From Shimia_B sp038527375 (GTDB taxonomy: Bacteria > Pseudomonadota > Alphaproteobacteria > Rhodobacterales > Rhodobacteraceae), in contig JBCBFU010000071.1 in NCBI GenBank assembly GCA_038527375.1, positions 1 through 12,650 on the forward strand: 12,650 bases of DNA. Direction: 5' to 3'. Positions 8,474-12,650 of the stretch are shown piece by piece. Numbering within the stretch: the first letter of the stretch is position 1; each line of letters starts with the position of its first letter. The position numbers were made by a program, and so were the translations under genes. The notes under the pieces were generated by a model. It saw only the letters and a program-made list of their open reading frames with translations, searched no databases and had not been told where the DNA came from.

Positions 8474-9975
8474 CAAAGGCTCTCCAAAAAGGTGATCAAG
8501 GCAGCGCGATCTTCTGGTGGCATCGCGACAACAGCGTCACGTTGCGATTGTGCCTCGCCGCCGTGCCACAAGACTGCTTCGAGCAGGTTCCGCGCGCGGC
8601 CATCATGGAGGAAGTAGGTGTGACCTGAGACACGCTCTGTCATGCCAATGCCCCAAAGCGGCGCGGTGCGCCATTCACGGCCATTTGCGCGCGCCTCAGG
8701 ACGGTTGTCGGCCAGACCATCGCCCATGTCGTGCAAAAGCATGTCGGTATAAGGCCAAATCAGCTGAAAGCTCTGCTCCGGCTGATCTTCCAGACGGTGG
8801 GTAACGAAGCTCGGTTGGTGGCAGGAGACGCAGCCGGTCTCGTAGAAAACGCGCTTGCCCTGCAAGACTTCCGGACGGTCGACATTGCGGCGTGCGGGGA
8901 CGGCTAGGTTCTGGGAATAGAACGTCACAAGGTCCAGACCTTCGTCATCCACTTCAAAAACGCGGTCATCACCATCGCCGTGCGCCGCAGCTTTGCAAGC
9001 TGTTTGAGCATCGGTGCATTCCCCCCAACCATGGGGAAAGAGCGGGTTTGAAATCCCAATGTCCCCGGCGAAAGCATCGGCTGATTGTTGCCGCACGGTT
9101 GGATTGCCTGCCTTCAGGCCAAAGCGGCCCAACATCCATTGATCATACTCGACAGACCACACGACATTAGGACGACCTGACACTCCGTCCCCGTCCGCAT
9201 CATCCGGGTCTGCCAGCGCAACAATGCTGGCGGCGGGGATCGCTTCTAACAGGCCAAGACCAATCATCTGCGGCGCAACGCGCGGGCTAAGCATCGCATC
9301 CGGATGCAAGGGACCATAGCCAAGGTTGGCAGCGGTATAAGTCGGTTTGCGCAACGACGCGCTTTCGCCGCCGCTCAGCGCGACCGGAATGTCTTCGTAG
9401 CCAATCTCAAGCGTGTACTCCGCCGGGTGTCCCGCGACTGCAAAATCCTGCAATTGTGTGCCGTATGTCGGGTCCGGCAGAGTAGCGAGGTAGTCTTCTG
9501 TCTGGCGAATTACATCTGGAATTGAGATCCGCAACAACAACGAGATGCTATTGTCGTCCCCCGGTTCCGGCGGGTGGCCGCGCCCGTCTTTGATATGGCA
9601 CCGTTGGCAAGACCGCGCATTGTAGAGCGGTCCAAGCCCGTCCGACGCCAAGGTCGAGGCAGGCGACGAGACCCAGAGTTTTTTGAAAAGGCCATTGCCG
9701 ACTTTGAAGGTCAGTTCGTCCTGGAACGAGATGTTTGCGCTGGGTTGCGAGAACGCATTCGCATTGTTCATCGCCCTGACCGTCGCCGCGCCCGCTGACT
9801 TTGCTTCAAAGGGTTGCGGGATGTCGAACTCATTGGGGAGCGCTGTGACCTTCGCTATGCGCGCCGCTTCAGCCTCCGTTCGAGGTATGATGTTCAAATG
9901 CGGTTCGTCTAGAACATCGCCAGCAGATGCCGTTGCAACGAGCGATAGAATACAGGCAGCGCGAATGAGGCTCAT
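8473..9975 (-). CDS. Di-haem oxidoreductase family protein (DHOR, formerly 'thiol oxidoreductase')
   Basis: A 500-residue periplasmic c-type cytochrome. Two haem-binding CxxCH motifs are visible: CQRCH at 123-127 and CVSCH at 382-386. Other family features are GPLYNARSC before the first haem, the acidic DADGDGVSGRPN segment (259-270), HDMGDGLADNRPEA (415-428) and YFLHDGRARNLLEAVLWHGGEA (454-475, shown here in parts). The family is distantly MauG/cytochrome-peroxidase-like. Its substrate is not established, but it occurs with imelysins and may change iron redox state. The frame is open upstream to a GTG at 10032, but the ATG at 9975 begins a clean signal peptide (MSLIRAACIL to ASA, residue 18). 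The longer form would put a non-secretory extension and a strong hairpin inside the coding region. The Shine-Dalgarno of the chosen ATG is weak. The stop overlaps the second imelysin start. Confidence 0.92.
   Translation of the reverse strand: MSLIRAACILSLVATASAGDVLDEPHLNIIPRTEAEAARIAKVTALPNEFDIPQPFEAKSAGAATVRAMNNANAFSQPSANISFQDELTFKVGNGLFKKLWVSSPASTLASDGLGPLYNARSCQRCHIKDGRGHPPEPGDDNSISLLLRISIPDVIRQTEDYLATLPDPTYGTQLQDFAVAGHPAEYTLEIGYEDIPVALSGGESASLRKPTYTAANLGYGPLHPDAMLSPRVAPQMIGLGLLEAIPAASIVALADPDDADGDGVSGRPNVVWSVEYDQWMLGRFGLKAGNPTVRQQSADAFAGDIGISNPLFPHGWGECTDAQTACKAAAHGDGDDRVFEVDDEGLDLVTFYSQNLAVPARRNVDRPEVLQGKRVFYETGCVSCHQPSFVTHRLEDQPEQSFQLIWPYTDMLLHDMGDGLADNRPEARANGREWRTAPLWGIGMTERVSGHTYFLHDGRARNLLEAVLWHGGEAQSQRDAVVAMPPEDRAALITFLESL
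8482..8485 (-). promoter_or_regulatory. Shine-Dalgarno deciding the start of the second imelysin
   Basis: GGAG on the minus strand, eight bases before the ATG at 8473 and inside the end of the di-haem oxidoreductase gene. It favours the ATG over the TTG immediately upstream. Confidence 0.55.
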
Positions 9976-10000
9976 TGGACCGTGACACCATTGTGCAGCG

Positions 10001-10034
10001 TTGTGGGCGCGACGCAGAATTGCCGCGCCCACAA
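10001..10034 (-). other. Strong intercistronic hairpin between irpA and the di-haem gene
   Basis: Bases 10001-10011 (TTGTGGGCGCG) and 10024-10034 (CGCGCCCACAA) are a perfect 11-bp inverted repeat. Three more pairs (GCA/TGC, 10014-10016 with 10021-10023) close a GAAT loop after a two-base bulge. On the transcribed minus strand it starts ten bases after the irpA stop. It is not followed by a U-tract, so it is unlikely to be a full intrinsic terminator. It could stabilise the irpA mRNA 3' end or attenuate downstream transcription. Confidence 0.65.
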
Positions 10035-10044
10035 AGGGAGGGAT

Positions 10045-11310
10045 TTATTGGAAGACCGCCTCTGGATCGTCGAGGCTGTCTGACCCCTCAATCGCAATCT
10101 CGGCGCCAAGCACAGCAACGACACGCTCAATGGAACGGGTCTGATCGATCAGGCCATTCACACCACCCATAACCAATGCTTCACCCGCAGCGTTGCCGCG
10201 TTCCAGCATCATGTCATAGCTGAAACCCGCCTCTGCGGCAGTTTTGATCCGCCCAAGCGCCTGCACCGCCGCAGACAGTTTGGCCTGCATTTCCGCATCA
10301 AGGTCAGCATCCTTGGCCGCAACAAGATCCGACAGCGATGGACCTTCCACAACTTCGCCGTTCACGCGGGTATAAGACCCCAGATAGACGGACTGGATAC
10401 CCACGCCGTTGTAGAAGTGATCGTTGTGGGTGTTGTCGGCGAAACAGGAATGCTCTTCTTCGGGATCGTTGAGCATCACGCCAAGGCGCATGCGCTCGCC
10501 AGCGGTCTCACCATAAGACAGCGACCCCATCCCCGTCAGAATAGCCGAGATACCTGCATCGGCGTCCGCCATCAGTTCCATCCGGGCTGCGCCGTCATCC
10601 GCCCATTGCGCGACGATGAATTCCAAATCCGTCAACAGCAGATCAGTCGCAGCCTTGAGGTATTCGCCACGCCGGTCACAATTTCCGTTCGTGCAAACAT
10701 CGCCCATCGCGTAGTCGGTCCATGGACGATTACCAGCGCCTGCACCATGACCGTTCAGGTCTTGGCCCCAGAGCAAGAACTCAATCGCGTGATAGCCCGT
10801 TGCAACGTTTGCTTCGACGCCGTCAGCCTCTTGCAGAGTGCCTTCCAACAGTGCGGGTGTGATGTTGGAGGCGTCTACCGTTTCGCCACCCAGGGTAAAG
10901 GTTGGGTTCGCGATCACGTTCAGGACTGCGGCCTCGTTTTCGTCCGTGGGACCGCCGTAAGACGCATCGACATAGTCGATCAGACCTTCATCAAGGGGCC
11001 ACGCGTTCACCTTGCCTTCCCAATCGTCAACGATGGCATTGCCAAACCGGAACACTTCGGTCTGCTGGTAAGGCACACGCGCTGCCAGCCACGCCTCTTT
11101 GGCGGTTTCCAGCGCTTCGGCTGATGGCGCAGTCAGAAGCGTGTCAACAGCAGCGGCCAGCGTTTGAGCGGTGGTGAGGCTGTCTTCGTACTTTGCAACA
11201 GCGATATCGGAATAGGTTTCCAGAACCGCTTCTTTGGAGGCATGACCCTCAGCAAAAGCTCCGGCGCCGACAAGTGTCAAAGCGGTGGTTGCGAACATAA
11301 GGGATTTCAT
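10045..11310 (-). CDS. irpA: IrpA-type imelysin, periplasmic iron-regulated protein (M75 family)
   Basis: 421 residues with signal peptide MKSLMFATTALTLVGAGAFA (cleavage after residue 20). It is a close match to the style of IrpA/imelysin proteins: YQQTEVFRFGNAIVDDWEG (81-99), NAWPLDEGLIDYVD (102-115), the family GxHxxE site intact as GYHAIE (172-177), EEEHSCFADNTHND (284-297) and SVYLGSYTRVNG followed by EGPSLSDLV (307-330). These proteins are periplasmic or surface exposed, thought to bind iron, and often iron-repressed; the peptidase activity in the family name is poorly supported. Cysteines at 206 and 211 (CTNGNC) may form a disulfide. The frame extends upstream to 11433, but the ATG at 11310 is chosen for its signal peptide and the AAGGA six bases upstream. 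It is the first gene of the four-gene set, with a 69-base gap containing a hairpin before the di-haem gene. The symbol is given by family resemblance. Confidence 0.9.
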   Translation of the reverse strand: MKSLMFATTALTLVGAGAFAEGHASKEAVLETYSDIAVAKYEDSLTTAQTLAAAVDTLLTAPSAEALETAKEAWLAARVPYQQTEVFRFGNAIVDDWEGKVNAWPLDEGLIDYVDASYGGPTDENEAAVLNVIANPTFTLGGETVDASNITPALLEGTLQEADGVEANVATGYHAIEFLLWGQDLNGHGAGAGNRPWTDYAMGDVCTNGNCDRRGEYLKAATDLLLTDLEFIVAQWADDGAARMELMADADAGISAILTGMGSLSYGETAGERMRLGVMLNDPEEEHSCFADNTHNDHFYNGVGIQSVYLGSYTRVNGEVVEGPSLSDLVAAKDADLDAEMQAKLSAAVQALGRIKTAAEAGFSYDMMLERGNAAGEALVMGGVNGLIDQTRSIERVVAVLGAEIAIEGSDSLDDPEAVFQ

Positions 11311-11447
11311 CGTCTGTCCTTCGTGGGCTATGTGCCGCGCACGCAGCGGCGATTGGCGCACCACGGCGGCATATCCGCAGACTATCCGGTCAGCGGAATT
11401 TGGGATTCGTTGTTTTTGGCTAAATTCACGCACCTAAAGTTGCTGTG
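11311..11447 (-). promoter_or_regulatory. Upstream region of the imelysin operon, presumed promoter
   Basis: These 137 bases precede irpA and must hold its promoter unless it lies further upstream. The stretch around 11401-11440 is locally AT-rich compared with its flanks. I looked for a Fur palindrome, an Irr box (TTTAGAA-type palindrome) and a RirA-type TGA-N9-TCA, and found no clean example. On the minus strand two TTTAG elements occur close together (within about 11418-11438) but they are direct, not inverted. Iron control is expected from the gene family, but no operator is demonstrated here. Confidence 0.3.
11317..11321 (-). promoter_or_regulatory. Shine-Dalgarno deciding the irpA start
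   Basis: AAGGA on the minus strand, six bases before the ATG at 11310. With the signal peptide that begins there, it rejects the 41-residue N-terminal extension that the open frame would allow. Confidence 0.7.
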
Positions 11448-11823
11448 ATGCAGTTGAAGAACAGGTGCCGCGCGCGACGCACAGGGCGCCTACGCTTTGG
11501 CGTGTTTTCAACGGGTCATTCACAGCCGGCGGTAAGTTTGGCTACCCTTTTCCTGACAAGAAGAATCGGATTTGTCAATCCGGCCGATTTTGCGCGCGCG
11601 AGCTTTGTGCAGGCGGGGGCATCGACCGTGTCGAAGCATCTTCGCTATCGCTTCGGTCTTCTGACGGAGCCTTCTTGCTCGTTGAGACACGCCGCGACGG
11701 TGATGCTTTATGTCCATCCTCGTTGCGTAACGAAGATGACGCCCACGAATTGACGTTCAGGAAGAACGCTCGGGCAAGCCCGCACCATCTGAAGCAACAC
11801 TCAAGCGACACGTCACAAAGGCC
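11448..11823. other. Gap without a convincing gene
   Basis: Two overlapping plus-strand frames are open here (ATG 11448 to 11753, and GTG 11465 to 11866), along with shorter minus-strand frames. None has a Shine-Dalgarno, a recognisable domain or a signal peptide, and the two plus frames cover the same bases, so at most one could be real. The stretch is less GC-rich by eye than the flanking genes. It contains a small hairpin (CGGATT 11567-11572 with AATCCG 11577-11582). It may be a decayed gene or intergenic DNA. Confidence 0.4.
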
Positions 11824-11954
11824 GGTGTGGGTTCATAAGGGGTTCAAAACCTCGCGTCAGTGCTGAATCCTGTCAGGTCCGGCAACGTCCGCTCATGCTC
11901 AAACGCAGCAGCATGAGCCATGCTGGACGCACTGCGTGAAAGCTTTGACACACA
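11824..11954 (+). ncRNA. Possible SRP (4.5S) RNA-like element with an interrupted loop domain
   Basis: Bases 11867-11882 (ATCCTGTCAGGTCCGG) match the 5' half of the near-invariant SRP RNA domain IV, whose consensus continues AAGGAAGCAGC. Here the AAGGAA is replaced by 22 other bases (11883-11904), after which GCAGC resumes (11905-11909 region). Flanking bases pair as a rod: GTGTG 11825-11829 with CACAC 11949-11953, TCAAA 11844-11848 with TTTGA 11944-11948, CGCG 11853-11856 with CGTG 11935-11938, and CAGTG 11858-11862 with CACTG 11930-11934. Removing the extra bases leaves roughly the 115-nt length of a bacterial 4.5S RNA. The loss of the GGAA tetraloop and of the GGAA strand that contacts Ffh would probably abolish SRP function. 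It may be a pseudogene, a second divergent copy, a different structured RNA, or a chance resemblance. No clear promoter or terminator is visible. Confidence 0.33.
11886..11929. repeat. Quasi-palindrome (interrupted inverted repeat)
   Basis: GCTCATGCT (11891-11899) is a perfect inverted match to AGCATGAGC (11910-11918), with a ten-base loop. CGTCC (11886-11890) pairs with GGACG (11925-11929) beyond a six-base bulge, CATGCT, present only on the right arm. The left arm is thus an inverted copy of the right arm with six bases missing. The left arm falls exactly in the segment that interrupts the SRP-like loop. Confidence 0.7.
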
Positions 11955-12151
11955 GACGTCCAGACGATTTTGCTTGGCCACAGCCAAATCGACCGCGACC
12001 GAATGCGCCAACTGACCACGGGCGATTCAGCGGCGGACGTGGGGGGTTTAAGACCGCAACGTCAAAGCACACCCGAGCGTGCGAGCATGTGCGGGGACCT
12101 CATAAGGACAACCCAACAGATCATAAGCACTTCAACTATTTGAATGGTGGG
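11955..12151. other. Intergenic stretch between the structured element and tRNA-Ser
   Basis: No supported gene. A long plus-strand frame from 11936 runs through here, but it continues across the tRNA and the antisense of the GST gene, so it is an artefact. The short motif CATAAG occurs twice (near 12100 and 12122). On the minus strand, just after the tRNA, I see no hairpin followed by a U-run, so no clear tRNA terminator. No repeat of the tRNA 3' end, which would mark an integrated element, was found. Confidence 0.5.
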
Positions 12152-12241
12152 TGGCGGAGACGAAGGGATTCGAACCCTCGAGACAGTTTCCCGCCTACTC
12201 CCTTAGCAGGGGAGCGCCTTCGACCACTCGGCCACGTCTCC
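12152..12241 (-). tRNA. tRNA-Ser (anticodon GCT)
   Basis: A 90-base class II tRNA with the CCA end encoded (12152-12154). The acceptor stem is GGAGACG (12235-12241) with CGTCTCC (12156-12162) and discriminator G. The anticodon loop CTGCTAA, closed by CTCCC/GGGAG, places GCT at 12205-12207, which reads AGC/AGU serine codons. The T loop is TTCGAAT and a long variable arm is present, as expected for serine tRNA. It lies 40 bases after the glutathione transferase stop on the same strand; whether it has its own promoter is not visible. Confidence 0.96.
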
Positions 12242-12281
12242 GCTGACCGTCCTAGTGAAAGGCGCAGCCGACCTCAAGCGG

Positions 12282-12650
12282 TTATTCCCCGTCGCTCCCG
12301 CCGATCTTGTCCTGTGTCTTGGTCTCGAAATCCGACGCATCGTGGCGCTCGCGAAGTTGCATCTCGGGTTCCCCAAAGCTGCGGTTCACCATGCGGCCTC
12401 GCTGCGTTGCGGGGCGCGCATCGATGGCCTTGGCCCAGCGCATCACGTTGGCATAGCTTTCCACCTCGAGGAATTCCGCGGCGGAATAGAGGCGGCCCAG
12501 AACAAGCTGTCCGTACCATGCCCAGATCGCCATGTCGGCGATGGAATAGGCGTCGCCCGCCATCCAGTCGCGCCCGTCCAGATGGCGGTCCAGCACGTCC
12601 AGCTGCCGCTTAGTCTCCATCGCGAAGCGGTTGATCGGATACTCGAACTT
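12282..12650 (-). CDS. yghU: YghU-like glutathione transferase / GSH-dependent disulfide-bond oxidoreductase, C-terminal part
   Basis: The last 122 residues are present; the N-terminus lies beyond the right edge. The frame is open to the edge and reads KFEYPINRFAMETKRQL at its start, with no need for the internal ATG near 12620. The all-helical GST C-terminal domain is clear: LDVLDRHLDGRDWMAGDAYS then IADMAIWAWYG, with the N-capping IAD typical of GSTs. The tail GRMVNRSFGEPEMQLRERHD with ASDFE and TQDK is characteristic of the YghU/Nu-class enzymes, which use two glutathiones in a disulfide-reductase activity. The thioredoxin-like N-domain carrying the GSH site is not in view, so catalytic residues cannot be checked. 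It lies 40 bases upstream of tRNA-Ser on the same strand. The protein is cytoplasmic. The symbol is by family resemblance. Confidence 0.88.
   Translation of the reverse strand, partial: KFEYPINRFAMETKRQLDVLDRHLDGRDWMAGDAYSIADMAIWAWYGQLVLGRLYSAAEFLEVESYANVMRWAKAIDARPATQRGRMVNRSFGEPEMQLRERHDASDFETKTQDKIGGSDGE

Noticed and set aside
9976..10032. GTG start at 10032 for the di-haem oxidoreductase
   Set aside because: It would place most of the strong hairpin in coding sequence and precede the signal peptide by 19 residues; the upstream bases are pyrimidine-rich and not a ribosome site.
10001..10034. Calling the irpA/di-haem hairpin a Rho-independent terminator
   Set aside because: Neither strand has a U-tract after the stem, and the genes behind it have no other visible promoter.
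11311..11433. N-terminal extension of irpA starting at 11433
   Set aside because: The extension is not signal-like and buries the signal peptide that begins at 11310, which has its own AAGGA ribosome site.
11448..11866. Two overlapping plus-strand frames of about 101 and 133 codons as possible small genes
   Set aside because: There is no Shine-Dalgarno, no recognisable motif, the starts are arbitrary, and the second runs into the structured element.
12100..12241. tRNA-Ser as the attachment site of an integrated element
   Set aside because: No integrase gene and no second copy of the tRNA 3' end is present in the window.
11936..12613. A 225-residue plus-strand open frame containing RRRRDSNPRDSFPPT
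   Set aside because: That peptide is the well-known mistranslation of a serine tRNA read on the opposite strand, and the rest is antisense to the GST gene.
1..12650. CRISPR arrays, insertion sequences or other mobile elements
   Set aside because: No regularly spaced direct repeats, transposase-like reading frames or paired terminal inverted repeats were seen.

Overview
The window looks like chromosomal DNA of a GC-rich alphaproteobacterium, most likely a Rhodobacterales/roseobacter-type marine bacterium. This rests on base composition, the IrpA-type imelysin operon, the YghU-type glutathione transferase and the general protein style. It is inference; no taxonomic marker gene is complete here.

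Region 1 (1-6389, + strand) is a tightly coupled operon that runs in from the left edge. It holds the last codons of an unknown gene, then one uninterrupted reading frame for a 1921-residue protein with no recognisable catalytic domain, signal peptide or membrane segment. Next comes a small exported M35-type (aspzincin) zinc endopeptidase. Stop and start codons overlap at both junctions. This giant-protein/peptidase pair is the least explained and potentially most novel part of the window.

Region 2 (6417-11310, - strand, convergent with region 1) is a four-gene periplasmic set read right to left: an IrpA-type imelysin, a di-haem oxidoreductase of the DHOR/MauG-like family, a second divergent imelysin, and a DUF1513 beta-propeller protein. 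As far as I recall, this combination recurs in proteobacteria and is linked to iron acquisition. The last three genes overlap by one base at each junction. A strong hairpin sits between the first gene and the rest and may let irpA be expressed differently from the genes behind it.

Region 3 (11311-12151) has no convincing protein gene. Part of it (about 11824-11954) resembles a bacterial SRP (4.5S) RNA, with a 16-nt match to the conserved loop and a rod-like fold. The segment that should carry the GGAA tetraloop is replaced by unrelated bases that form a quasi-palindrome with the sequence just downstream.

Region 4 (12152-12650, - strand) holds a tRNA-Ser(GCT) with encoded CCA and, upstream of it, the C-terminal part of a YghU-like glutathione transferase cut by the window edge. 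I found no CRISPR array, insertion sequence or replication origin.
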